NCBI GenBank assembly: GCA_028753945.1
Contig: JAPNXP010000009.1
Location: forward strand, 5,146,001 to 5,210,000
Source: Hexactinellida sp. DTS-2022
Taxonomy: Eukaryota > Porifera > Hexactinellida
Direction of reading: 5' to 3'
DNA: 64,000 bases
Below, piece by piece: positions 9,418 to 24,400 of the stretch; position 1 is the stretch's first letter; each line of letters starts with the position of its first letter. Below the pieces are notes generated by a model. It made no database searches. It was given only the letters and a program-made list of their open reading frames with translations, and was not told the DNA's origin. Both the position numbers and the translations under genes were made by a program.

Positions 9418-12400
9418 CTAGGTATGTGAGCAGATAATATGTACTGAACACACATTGTACTAAATACGGACTAATAGTATAGTTATCAGTAATATAGTAA
9501 TTAACTACTTTATAGTCTTGTAGTTGTCGCTAACAGGCAAAGGGCTTAAACCCGTACTTAAGTCCTCCTTTAATAAAAGGGCTTAAGTCCGGACTTGGAC
9601 TTAAGCCCTTTATAGATGAGGTTCAAGCCCTTTTCAAGGCACTTATTCAATAAAATACGGTATGGATTTCTAAATAATTAGAGTAAAAGACTTAAGCCCG
9701 GAATTAAACCCTTATTAAGGGCTTGAGCTTGGACTTAAGCCATTTTTCAAAAAGGGCTTGGGCTTAAGCCTTTCTGGTAAGGGATGGGCTTGGACTTAAG
9801 TCCTTTTGAAAGGGCTTGACCCCATTTCTGGGATTCGATAATTATTAAATAATTTACTGTATCAAATCAATATTATTTTACCAGTATTGAAAGACACTCT
9901 AGGTTACTAAGTATGTATATTAAACTATCGTTAACACGTACACGGTTGCGGTCCCCTAGGACCCCTACAAGCCTCTTTAATACTTGGTTAGTAACACCAG
10001 TTATGAATATTGAATGAGGCGGTCAAAATTCGACTCCATGGGATTAATATGTACGAGATTCGACAGTACGACAATATAAGATAATCACTTAAAGCAGGTA
10101 GAGTTCTTTTAGTTCCGATACAAAATAACAGAATATTTAATAATGGCAGAAGAAATGGTGGATTTATCTCTGGAAGACATAATTAAAAAGACGGGTATTT
10201 CTCGGTCCGGCCGGGGAGGAGGTCGTAGCATTCGAGGGAGACGCGCGGGGCCTAGGAGAGGAGGGGGCGGGATTGGCTTATCCAGGGGACAGATCCGACC
10301 GAGACCGTACTCTTTCGGGTCTTCCGAACGACTAGACAGGTGGCAGCACGACATGTACAGAGGACAACTCGTCAGAGACAGGGACAGGTACTCTGGGGCT
10401 AAGTTAAATATTAGCAACCTAGACTTTGGAGTGTCAGACAGTGACATCGAAGAGTTATTCGGGGAGTTCGGTCCCGTTAAGAAGGCAGGAGTGCATTACG
10501 ACTTCAGTGGAAGATCTAAAGGCACGGCGGAAGTAATCTATTACCGTAGCGAAGATGCAGAGAAAGCAATAAAGCAATACAACGGGGTACCTCTCGATGG
10601 GAGACCAATGAAGATCGAAATTGTTACTGGGAACCCTTCCTCTTCAAGCCGCATGAGTTCCAGACGCCCAAGCCGGAGGCCGAGCGGGAGAGGGGCAGCG
10701 AAGAGCGCGAGTACACCAAGAACTCCTCGAGTTATGCCCACTGCGGAAGAGTTGGACGCAGAGCTAGAAAAATATCAAGCAGAGAAGGAAAAGTGAGGAG
10801 AGATAGGGCACGTATCTTCTCTGTTAATTCTCTTAACTACACTTAGCATATTACAACTCCTTCTGCATTGTATTCAAATCTTAACATTGATCTGAGCAAT
10901 TGATTAAAGTAGATTTAGATTAGCTAATGAGTTAAGAGACCAGGAGGGAACATAGAAAATTAAACTGCTCAAATATGTAATTGGCATGTAATCCATATAC
11001 TAGTATGAAATTCTCTATTGCCCAAATTTAAGGAGGGGGCGCTAAAAGAATCTCAGAATAAGAATGAGTTATATACTACAATAAAACCTTCAGAAAGTGA
11101 ACACCCTGGGGACCAGTCAAAATGTTCACTCTTCATCATTCATCATAAAGTGTGTCTAGACTCTAAAGCAGTGGTTCTCAACCTGGGGTCCGCCGCGGTA
11201 CCTACTCGATAATAGTATCATATTATTTGTACATGTTTTGGGTCGCTTAGTATATGTTTTTGGTCGCAAGATATTTTTTAATACAACCAGGGGTCCGTTA
11301 ATTTGAAAAGGTTGAGAACCACTGCTCTAAAGCAATGGGAAAATTTTGGGACCGAGAAAAAGTGTTCATTTTTTGGAGTTGTTAATTTCTTGAATGTTTT
11401 TTCACTATTGGAGGTTTTACTGTACAAATAATTTACAAGTACTCCAGAGTTTAGCTGTGGAGGCTTAAAAACTACAAACTAAAGTGGAATATCGCGGATA
11501 GGACTGAGATGAAATACGTATTTCGATTTTTTTATATTTTGGCTAAACATTATTTAAGTCCACATTATTTACGTATTATTAGAGATACGTAGTGTAATTT
11601 CTAGTGAACTTAAATTATTTTACTGATTTTCCGATGAAAACAATTACTGAGCTTGTATTTTAAGTTTGATTATAAAATTTGTTTCTAATAGGATTGTTGA
11701 TTTAGTAGAATTTAATGTTTCGGTCCAGTGGCGGCGCTAGCTCGGCGCCACTGGTGGGCACAGATGGGGCACACTAACATAAGTTCCCCACCTGAAGTGG
11801 GGCACGCTCAAATTCACCTCCCGCCGCCCCTGTTTCGTTCATATTACAAAATTAACAATAAAAGTTTTCCATATCTAGAATGAGTGTACTTTTAATTTTT
11901 CTTAGAATAGCCTATGAAATCCTGGGTTAGTAAACTCCTTAATTACAATTACCTTTGTTTCGCAATTAACTAAATTAATAAAGTAAGCATAATTAAAGTT
12001 GTAGACAAATTTGTAAACCACACACGACATAAGCAACATTAACTTTTTCACGCGACACTTTTTGAATGGTGAAATTGACAAAATTTTGGCCTGTCAAATC
12101 ACATCGGTCAACAGAGAAGCATATATTGAATATTCGTTGCATAAAAATCTGATGGAATTCAATGTAAAGTACAGTGGTATAAAATGTAATATTTAACACA
12201 GGAGCGGTCGCAGGATCTAGCCAGCCCGGGCAGGGGAGGAGCTTTTAGTATAAATCCGGTGCATTCCCCATACTCTTATAAAAACAACCTGGGCTGGGCC
12301 CGGGACAAAAGGCTAAAACCTTTAATATATCAACGGGGTCCGACTTGAATTCTGAGAGCTGCATTGAATTCCTTGGTAGTTTGGAACATTTCTAGTTCTA

Positions 12401-15400
12401 CTTTTCACGGTAAACGTAATATATTATACCAATAGATTATATCCATGTTTACGCTTAAAAAGCCACTGTCTAATTAATAATTTTCGGTGTTTATTCGAGC
12501 TAAATCTTATGATGCTAAAGATACCTTCGTGAATGTATTGAGTTATACACTAATTAACTGAATTTACAAAATTGAAGTGAAAATTTGAAAAACTTACATT
12601 ACATAATTCCCCAAACAAATAATATTGTATTACATCCTAAAACTATAATTAATTGGTATTAAATGGTGAATTTAGGAAGCAAGGTCGCGAAAAGGACCAT
12701 AACTTGAGGCACATAGACACTAATGAACGAAGGCAATAAAAGGGACTGCGAGGAATATATTTAAGATCCAAGAGAGATTTATACTTGCAAATAATTGGGC
12801 TCATGGTGTAGTAAGGCCGCGCAACGGTTGTCAATTGAAGGGCGAAGCGCCGAACTGTTGAAGCGATAGATTTTCTTATATTTAGTCCTTGTATTTCCCG
12901 CGCTTCTAATGAGTATATTAATGTATAATTGCCATATATTAATTGGACTCTAATTATTACCCCTTGAAGGGTATATTGAATCATTTAGTGTTTGTTTTAA
13001 ATAAAAGGGACGATATCAACTAAGTATGTGGGGGAATTTCCATGAACAGAATTATGCCAAAAGAAGATAATACAAATTAATTTCGTTTAATTGGGTCAAA
13101 TTCGGTTAATTGGGTCAAAATTTAGGTTGATTGATTCAATATTCGCTTTAAAAATAACCGATATTTCAATTATCGGTCTGTCAATTGTGTCAAATTCAGT
13201 GTGCAAAAGTATTAGAATTTTATATCACTCGTGTAGTTTATAGTATACATGTATCTACCTATTCATATACTAGTACAGTAGATGTAGGATATAAGCACAC
13301 CGGTTATAAGAACATATCGGATATAAGCACACCATGTTGGAAAACGGCTGCCATATTTCTGTATAATTTATGTCGGTTATAAGAACATGCCGCTTATAAG
13401 CACCTTAAGTGCAGTTCCCGACGATGTGCTTATAACCAGCATCCACTGTGCTAGTATACGTATATAATATATAGGTATACGTACCCTTAAATTCCACTCA
13501 ACCCCAATATACTAGGTACTTGTAAGTTGTAATAATATGCTATAAGATCATGTGATCGCAGCGTGTTATGCTAGAAAATATGCTATTTTTTAGGGTTAAC
13601 TATTTATTATACTATGTATACTACAATAATATGAATACTGTACCTACATACATATGCACTCTATAAACACATTTAGGCACTTGTTATCACACAATTAACG
13701 GAAAATTGATCCGATTAATCGAAAATATTGATTTTGCTAAGCGATTTTGGGTTACTCAGATTTTGCACAGAGTATGAATTTCGACTCAAATATCCAAATT
13801 AAAATTAATTAACCAAATTAAATACGAATCTTTTCTATTAGCTTAGCTTGTATTGTTGTGATTCTGCTATACCTAATTAAGCGGTTGAACCAAATAACTA
13901 GAGACCCAATTAAGCGGAGTTTATTTTATTCATAATCAAATACATTGATTTTATTACTGGAATCATTGAGGAACTGGTAAAGCCAAAGACTGAACACTTG
14001 ACAGGATGGTGGCAAAGTTGGATCTAGTAATTTTATATATATCTAAGAATAAATTAATTTAATAAATAAGTTATCACTTACACACACTTAACTTAGTCCC
14101 TTGCGAATGCACGGAGTCCAAAGGATTCAAAGTATATTATGTATTATTTCAGAGGAGTACCCGCCAGAAATTTTGTAATAGGGAAACTTACACTAAACAT
14201 ACCTCCAAGTATAATATCATTAGGAATGAAGTCTCCTGACTCCACAATTCTACATAGCATAGGGTGTCTCCCTTCTAAGATGCGCAAGGTGGGCTTGACT
14301 GTGATTGGCAAGAATTCTGGAATACACATAGGACCATCAGAAGCGCTACTGAAAATAGCTAAACTACATAGTGCGTCCAGTGTCGCAATGTTTGCTACAA
14401 CTCTCTCCCAAAGAGAAAAATGCTGGTCAAATGATCTGAACAAGTTAACCATTGTACATCTAATAGCTTTATCTCTCCTCTCTTCCACTTTAATCAACTC
14501 CTCCAGAAACTTCTTGATAGTAGGCGTTTGAAAGCGCCTAGTACCTTTCTTCTGTGAAACCAGTGTATAATCATCTGGGAGGCGATTCTTCTTAAGGTAA
14601 TCCTCTGAAATCTAGATGAGTTGGGGGCAAATCTTTGATTTTGTTAATTGAATAATATGAGATCTGCAATAGTTTAATCGCCATATAAATAAGTATACGT
14701 ATATTGCGTTACAAAATTGATTGGATAGAACCAATGGTTTGAAACAAAATTATGAATTTGAATAAAGTGTTTGTGATATGTCTGCTAAAATGCGTAATTT
14801 TTTATTCAATCAAAACACCCTTATACCCCCAATTGTGTCTCTATATACGTATGCTACGAATGCAACAGTAAGCCGTATAATGTTAAGTCTAGATACTCTT
14901 TAAATAAAACTAAATATATCAAATATTGATCTTGAGAAGAATTGCAAAGTAAATTCATAGCTCAATGTTTTTCGGTATCCCTTCTGAATCTAAACTGGGG
15001 AGGGCTGAACCTCAAACTTGGAGCTTATGGAAATAGCATGGCTGTAGTATTATACATACAGTATACCTTCATTAATGATCGTCATGAATCGACCTAGTTC
15101 AGAACTTTGGCCGAGCCGAGGCCGAGGCCGAGTTTGAATATTTTTGGCCGGAGCCGAGGCCGAGGCCGAGTTTGCGGACGAGTTCCTATTTTAGTGAAAT
15201 ATTGAGTTTGTTATCAAAATATTTCCCTCAATGATATTGTATGTTATTGTATTATTATAATTCAAATTTGTGCGATAGCAAACTTGCAGCAAGCGAAATT
15301 TTTAGGACAGAATGACTGAGAGAAGGATATTAGTAGTGCTCAATATATTTTAATCATACTATTTAGTGCCTTTAATCACAATTATTAACAATAAAGTAAC

Positions 15401-18400
15401 TTCATCTATATATAAAGTTTGAAAACTGTGTTGTTATTCCATGGTTTAAGTGAATATTTTGGGATTAAATACTCGGCCAAAATCGGCCTGGATCGGCCGA
15501 GGCCGAGTTCGAAAAAGTGGCCGAGTACTCGGTCGATTCATGATGATCGTTAATGAGCAAGTGTAAGGCGATATAATGTTCAGGAGTACAAAGTTAAATT
15601 CCTTATACTACAAATGCATGCAAGTGACTCAGGATAATACGAACAAATTTCGACGATCCCCTGGGGTTCGTATTAACGAGAGTCTATTGTACAAACAAAT
15701 CATGAATTAAATTATTTTATATTAAACAGGTTACCTCGATTTGATATCTCATTTTCCCACTGTGCCAATATTTAATTTTATTGTTGTCGATTTTTCTTTT
15801 CTGATTTGAGAGATAATCCTCAAGTCTCTCTTCGACATCTCTCATGTCCTCTTTAGCTCTGTCATAATCTTTATCAACACCGGGAAGCGGGAGAATCTTG
15901 CCAGACTTCCTTGCTTCTTCTGCTACGAATGAATTATCAAAGTATTCAATTAATTCCCCTAAACTTTGTGCTGAGTCAATTCCACTTTCATTTGGTTCAT
16001 TTAAGTCCTCTAAAGAGAGAGTATTGATATTTACTATACTGGAATCGTTGTTATCCACGTCACTAGTTAATAACTTCAAAAGAAGTGGAGATTTTAGTTG
16101 AACTAAAATGGGTAGAAATAATTCAGTTATTTTAAGGGAAGATCTTAGTCCATTAAGACAATTGATAAAATCATGTATCTTTCTTTTGTTGTAGATTGTT
16201 TCTTCATATAGAACAGCTCGACAATCTGGATGATCGTCATTTGGTTTGTGAACTCCAAATGTGTGTATCCTATTATGAAATACTTAAATACTTGCAAATT
16301 AGGGTTTCTCTAAACACAACTAAAATATCAAGTTAGTATGGCGTACTTTACATTACAGTGTGCATGATATTCCTTTAGAAATTATCTATTCATTAGAGCA
16401 TTTAAGTTAACTGGATGTACCAATATAAGGGAATCACTTCAATACATATTCTGAATAATTGAATATAAATTAACATCTTTACAATGTGTCGCTGACGCAG
16501 GTTAGCTCCAATCACTGCTAAACAATTCGGTCTTGCTCGATGTATATCCTCTATTTGATGTTATTTAATCAAGTTTGTTGGAAACTTTAAAGAGTAACAT
16601 AAAATTATTAACAAATGCCTAATTCCTAGAATTGTAGCCGGGGTAATTATAAATTTAGCATTCCGCCCCCCTCAATGAATGCGGGTAGCGATTTATTTAA
16701 GCTATTCTAGAGAGACTATTTATTATATCTGGAGGTCTCTGTGCCGAAATTTAGATTTTCTAATATTTTCAGGTTTTCCCAATGTTGTAATTATCCAAAG
16801 ATAATTTATCTGAACAATTGGAAAGCCATAATTAATATGTTTTATAATATTTATATTAATTTCATAATCTACTCGGTATTACTATTAAAGTATACTTCTT
16901 AGATTTCCTAATTTGTTTAGTACGTATATCAATTTATAAACAAACAGGATACGTTTATAATGATATCGGAATGATGAATAAGTACCAGCAATCTAATATA
17001 TTAAATTAAAATCCCACATAACCGTAGAAGTCTAATTAATAGTTTGTAGTACAAACAACAATCAAGTATTTTAATTAGATTTTATCATCCGCTTACTATA
17101 TTCGCTGGGGGAAATATTGAGGTAAACATGTATGATGTATCACCTTTAGGAGCTGTAATTTATACTTTAAATAAGTATTACGAATAAATGAAGAGACTGT
17201 CCTATTGACCTTACAGCTAAACGAATTATTTATAAACAATAAAAGTTGCTTGTAATCTTTATGATACTATCATGGACCCATTTTTTTGTTTTCTTGTGAA
17301 GTTGCACATTTAAATAAGCTATCTAAGCTTCTACATCAACTCTGGTATAAAGTTTTCTTACAAATAAGACAATGATATTCATAAAAGATTGTACACACCG
17401 CAGTCCATATATTAGTTAAACTTAATAACTCCAAGGTTATTCAATGTTAAACTCCATTAAAACACAAATAGTTTTATAAGGTTATACAAAGTGAATACTT
17501 TCTTGCCAACCAAAGCCAGTGTGGATCAAGAAGAGCAAGAAAATTGTTTCGCTTATAGTATAATGAAAAGTGATAAATAACGAAATAACGTCATCAAAGT
17601 CTGGCACCTTTTAAAATAACCCCGAAGCAGGAGTGGGGGCTTAAATATAAAACCCTTGGCTCATATGGCTTCTGCTTTAATTTCAACTTTCACTTAGTTG
17701 CGCCAGCCGCGGGTAAATTAAGTGTTATCAAAAAGATACGACTGAGTTTTTCAGAATATGAGGCAACATACCAGATTAAACCTAACATTGTTAACTAATT
17801 CAATGCTATAAAATGGAGAGCTTTAGTCGAAAAATAGAGTAAGTAAGATTGTCGATCCCACTCCGATCGTGAAAAAGGATAGTGATCGTGATCTGGCGAT
17901 CAAAGATCGCCTGATCTTAATGCACTACGAATGGATAACTAATTTATATAATATACGTATAAGTATTCGTAGTTAAACTTAAATGCATTACAATGCTAGA
18001 TTATTTCCAAAACAGTGATTGAAAGGACTCAAAGTTAAGTTATACTATACTCCAAGATATTTATATATACGGTATCTCACCGTATCTGTAACTGCCGTAA
18101 ATTTCCTAACTATGATTTTCCACTTTGTTATTAATCTGAATTAGTTTGAATAGTATTTTCTGTGTGAACAAAGTAAATTATTGGTTTATACCTCATTATA
18201 ACTAAACAGGGCCGGCGGAACCAGTAAGGCCGGTCAGGTCAATAGCCTGACCACTCTATAACTGCCTCCGCCGGCCCTGTATAAATATTAACAAATAAGC
18301 TAGATCTAAAAATAATAATAAAGATTATCTATACCAGGGATCGGCACTATATAAATATGCTCATCGTGACTTCCAATTGGGTCATTCAATTGAAATCCAA

Positions 18401-21400
18401 ATCTATATTATTAAATCTCGATTGTTGTTTGTTTGTTTGTGTGTGTGACTGTGTGTGTGTGTTTGTCCGGATTGTATTAAAGTGATTGGGGGAATAGAAA
18501 CCGCAATTAATATTGGGATATAATCATATAAACTAACTTTCAAATGTTATAATAGGTAAACAAGTATGCTGAACACGAATTTCGCGTTATAATTTCTCAT
18601 ATTAATATTTGTTGTTGTTGTTTACACAAAATAGGTAAACAAATTAATGAAAATTCAAAATCAACCTAGAAGTTAGCTTTCAACGGGTATTATAGGTTAA
18701 CAAGTATGCTGAAAACGATTTTCGCGTTTAAAATTTTCTAATATCAATATTTGCTGTTGTTGTTTACACAAAATGGTAAACAAATTAATTAAAATTCAAA
18801 ATCATAACGTCCCTTTATACCATTTCCATGGTAGAAAGTGTGAGGAGTAAGGCCGCACAGCGGCCGTTAACTTGAGGTGCGTAGCACCGATCTGTCGCAA
18901 AGCGACCGAGACCGAAGGGCTCGTATTTAAATAAATATTATTGTGATAACATTATTATAGATAAGTATTTACTATTTACTCATAATTGACAATTATACAA
19001 CCAAAGGACGGTGATCGCTTGCCTCGACTGATGCGGTAAATGACTCAATCTGGCCCGCAAGCTTAAAAGGTTGCCGACACCTGATCTATACTATTAAAAC
19101 ACAAGGCTGGATAGTTGGATATGTAACACTAATCAGCCGAAAGTATTTGAACAACAGGAAATCTAATGCAGACACATATTCGCCTTGTAACTTATGAATG
19201 GCTGTTTAAACTACGTTGAATACTATAAATATCTCACTATACTTATAAATAAATAAATATTTTGATTTCAAGTAATTTTTCCAATATCCATGAAGTGGCA
19301 TAAGTGGCACAAATGGTTATATGTGGCTGTATCTCAGTAAAATAATCGTAATGATTTGAAATTATACACTAGAATAATTCGACTATGTGGAAATGTGAAG
19401 TCAGAATTAGTATATTTTAATTATCTCAGAATAATCAGAAATCCTATATTCAATTAGCTCATTATATAGTTAATGAGTTTAACACCCATAAAAATGTAAA
19501 TTCAAAAATGTTGCTATTTTTATACTTTACCTATCGATTTATGTAAAATCTAGACAGGCTGCCCAAATTCGGGACAGCATCTCTTCGGGATCTTTGACCG
19601 CACAACGGTAAGTCGAGGGCGAATCCAGAGAAAACTAGAGGGGTCAGGGTATGCCCCCAGGAAATGTTGTAACTTTTGGCACCAAATTTAATAATGTGAA
19701 ATTTAATAATCTGATGTATTGTTTATTCACTACATCTAGGCTAAATCCTTGGTTAGTAATACTTAGTAAATACAAACAACTACCTTTGAAATAGCTATTT
19801 CCTGCTACTTTTATGATGTGGTGAAAGCTACCTTTATGAATTTATTGAGCTATGAACTGATCACTGATAAGTTGGTGAGTTATGAGAATTTGAGTAGCTA
19901 TAACAAACTGAAGTGGATTTGATTAACTTGCATATAATAATTCTCCAAACAAATTACATTGCGTTACACTCTTAACTCTTTGGTAATTAATTGAAAATTT
20001 AGAAAAGCAAGGTCACTAATAGGTCTATAATTTAAGACGGGTAGACAAGAACGAATGAAGGCCACAAGAGTGACTTTGTGAGGAATAATATAAATTTAAT
20101 ACACCAAGTATATTTATACTTACGAGCCCTTCGGTCTCGGTCGCTTTGCGACGGATCGGTACTACGGACCTCAAGTTATAATACCCGTTGAAAGCTAGCT
20201 TCTATGTTCATTTTGAATTTTCATCAATTTGTTTACCTATTTTTGGTAAACAACAACAACAAATATTCATTATCAAAATCTCTAAATGGGAAATTCGAAA
20301 TCAGCATACTTGTTTACCTAGATTATCCGTTGAAAGTAAGCTTCTAACTTCATTTTGAATTTCATTAATTTGTATACCTATTTTGTAAACAACAACAATA
20401 AATATCCACATTAGAAATTGTAAATGCGAAATTCGTAATCAGCATAGTTGTTTACCTATTATAATATTTGGAAGTTAGTTTATATCTCAATGTTGAATGC
20501 GGTTTCTATTCCCCATCACTTTAATACAATCCAGACAAACAATAGACACACAAACAAAACAAACAAACACACAATAAATTGAGTTATAATAATATAGATA
20601 TAACACGGCTCATGGCGTAGGAAGGCCGCACAGCGGCTGTCAATTAAGGTACGAAGCGCCGAACCGTCGAAAAGCAACCGATGCCGAAGGGCTCGTAATA
20701 ATAAAGATGAAAGCCTCGTGCATAAGTTTGAGTTATAGATACATTAGAAATTTAACTTCTGACGAGAAAGGGTGTGTTTGTATAATATCAAATTAAACTT
20801 ACCTGCTTTATTGAAGAAAGCTTGAGACCACGAATCCAGTAAACATACAAATGCCAGGTTTATCAATATATGTTAAAACTAGTACTTAAAAGGAAATTAC
20901 TACATAATAACATACGTATATAGCAGTATGTCAGCAAATAGATAACCTATTGTCGAACGAAGGTATTTTCTTTGTCTGAAAGGTCGTACTAATCAATATA
21001 AGAAATAATTGGAATTCTAAACTTTGTCGAGCATAAGATGGGTTGTCGATAACAATGTGTCAATATACACAATAATCCCATAATAGCAAGAAACCAATAG
21101 TAAGATAATTAAATATTTAGCGGCCAATAGGAGTGAAGCCACTCTTCGTCACTGGTCCAAGTTACCTTCCTTACTCATTAGTTTTTAATGAGCATCTAAG
21201 TTTATAAACAAAGACAATTCAGGTAACGTTGACCTTTAATTGTTTGGAATTTCTAACCTATAGAATATACAAAACAACGAAGCAATAAGAATACTTAACG
21301 ATTTGTACTCGGGACTTTAAATAGCAATATTTGGTATAAGCAATGACATTAATATTGATGATCACAATTGCAAAGGAATTAGTATATACCCTTGGAAATA

Positions 21401-24400
21401 TATAAGTTTTACCTTCTTAGGTTTCACTCTACAACATAGAAAATCATTTGATTCACAAGGATTCTCTCCAATTGGTAACAATATAACTATGATAATAAAA
21501 CAAAATTGTCTATTCACTATCACCGAAGGCCTTTTTGATTATTTATGACAATTAATTGGTAGATAGGTTAAGATTGATTATATTAATCACCTTCAAGTTT
21601 CAATATACGTATTATGAATACATATTCTCATTCTTTTTAGTGAAATAGGTAACAATTAAATGTAAATATTTAAAACTTAATTAATATTTGTACCGTATTA
21701 CCTAGAATAGTAGCCCCCCCTAGAACTAAAAATTAATAATCGCATAGGCTACTATTCGAGTTAATAAGGTATATATAATCTTGATAATTTGTTAAAATCT
21801 AAGTAATGAATAATACGGGTATTTATTAAGGAGCGAGCGTATTGAATATTATTACGCGGGAATGGGAGGAGTAAAAGAATGGGACGTTAACAAAACTTTA
21901 ACGTTTACACCTATGTATAGGATAAATAAATATATGGCAGGTGACTGCGACTTCCAGAAACTGCAATTAAAACTTGACCGAATTAAAGATAATATCAAAT
22001 TATATATTATATTAGTTACCAACTTTCTCAACAATCTCTCAAGATCAGGCATAGATTTTAAAATCTTTTTCAACTCATTCATTTCATGTTCCATTCTCAT
22101 CAGGTCTTGCACTGCTTCTTGCCGTCTTACTATAGACTTAGAGTCCGTGAGTGGATTACATACCCACTGGCGTAAGAGTCTCTTCCCCATTCCACTAGCA
22201 CAATGGTCAATCGTATATAAGAGACTACCTTTACCTTTGTTCTCATCTCCATTTTCATCAATTACGTCAAGGTTATGAAGAGCAGTAGCATCGAGAACCA
22301 AAAATTTTGGTTGATCTGAGTAAGATCATGGAAATAATAACAGTAGTGATTTTAAATATTTTATCATTATAGGTTTAGCATGAATACCTGAGCCTAACGG
22401 AAGCGAAGCTTTTGAGTCATGTGGATTATAGATGTCTATCCGCTTGAGTGAAAGTATGTTTTTCGCCAGTTTGCATCTAATTAGACACCAAATTACTGCA
22501 CCTAAACAGCTGATAGCCATCTCGCCCTCACTCCGAGCAGTTAACCCTTGAGACATTTACACAAAAATAAAAATACGTGTATTTTGAATTAATTATTAAG
22601 TTAATTATAGAGTCTAATCGTCATGAACTTGTAAACAAAGCCTCAGTCTATTCAATACGAATTATGGTAGAAATATAGCAGAGTTTTCTCGATACCATAA
22701 GTTGCTATAGTTGGAATTCCTTAATTGTCATTTAAAAGTTTATACTAGCACTCTTCGAAATAAAAGAGCTAAGAGAGTTCAGAACTGAATATGATGTATA
22801 CGTATACTACATATAGTAGACATTCGTTATACGAACACGGATAAGGCAAAAAATTGGTTAGGAGCACAAAGTTTGATACCCTAGCCTATACAAGTGTATA
22901 CAAGTGGCTCCAGTTAAAAAGAATTTCTATTCGTATTGACCAGTCACATAGATGCATGTGAGTATACCTAGTGAGCTGTTGGGAGATAAAAATGACTTGA
23001 TAGAAGAGGGCCATTCCTGACATGAAGCCCCTAGGTAGCTACTATCTGATAAATACTTAAGGGTGTTAGAAGCTTCCCAAAACTCTTTTGCAGGAATCAA
23101 TGGGTCGAACACTACCCCTGGGTACAGCTGGAGAAGTGCTAATACTGACTGAGGTAAACGGTTCTTCTCGTACAAAACTTGTGCAGGAGGATTGTGAGAA
23201 AGGAGAGTTCTCAGCGAACTAAGATGTCTATCATTAATAAATTGTCCGATATAAAAGGTACCAATTTGAGTGTCTATGAAACAGAAGCCAACTTCAACTT
23301 CATTGATAAGAAGCTCACGACATGTTATAGCATACAAGAACTGAGTCTTGTCCATTGGGAGGAGCTCTCCGCTGAGAGATGAATAGTTTTTGGTTCCCTT
23401 TGATTCTATACTGCAGACCTCTCGTCTCACAACTTTACTTGAGTGTCCTAAATGCAGTGACACGTTTAAGAGAGATACAGGGACACACAAGTGGTTTATG
23501 GTAGGGACATAAATTATACTACATTGGTATAGTCTGAAAGGATTAAAATGTCATACTATCGTTATAAACTTGAAAACCTAGTGGTTTCGGCTCATATTTT
23601 GTCGATATATTTGAAGTGGCACGCCGCACATTTCCCTGACATGAGTCACTTGTCGCACATATTTCCGGTTTATTTCCGGCTTTTTGCTGGGTAGAGCATA
23701 TGTCGGGGAAACTATAGTATGCGAGTTTAATAAGTTAATAGTGAAATAGTAACAAATATTTCTATGTATTTATGTAATCAAACGATTGTTATCCCAGGAA
23801 TTCATCTAGGCGTGTAATTATTTAAAGGGAATTTGTCTAGGTGCGCAATATTTTCCCATAGGCGTAATACAAATTAAGTATTTTAGGTGTGTGAAGCGAG
23901 CTCAAACTAAATCTTGGCGCGCAGAAATTTATCTGGATGAAAGCCTGATTGTGGTGTTCGTGTAATATCAATTCATACTTGGCACGAAATTTGATTGCAC
24001 ATAGGCGAACTTGCTATTAGGCCAACTACTTGGGGAGTGTAAATAAAGCCGCTACCCATCAACACTATTACCTATCATACATGTCGTATATTTGTTGCTT
24101 GTAACATGGTTACACTACCATTTTAACAGTAGTATGCAACAGAGTTGCATCGTGAATGATGTGCTTTAGATAAATTTTATTATTTTATTATAAAAAGCTA
24201 GAACTACCTCTTTACCAGAAGTGGAGAAACAATAATCATTCCAATTACATTTCGTTAAATTTATCAAAAGTTTTTGAAGAAATATTATAATTTGGATAAT
24301 ATAATAGAGATGAAATTGTTTTGTACAATATTATTTTGATAAACCAACCATAATTATTCCTGCCTGGTCAAGTTCCACGGTTTTGTTTGAAAATATAGAA

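Noticed and set aside
14139-14531. 130-codon + strand frame
   Set aside because: It is the opposite strand of MSH6 exon 8 and carries no motif; the minus-strand reading matches MSH6 exactly.
21862-22278. 138-codon + strand frame
   Set aside because: Shadow of MSH6 exon 6.
22927-23490. MSH6 exon 4 frame read from its own ATG and to its own stop
   Set aside because: The first residues lie upstream of the GCATTTAG acceptor and the last 14 lie beyond the CTAG|GTATAC donor; joining by splice sites restores the family alignment.
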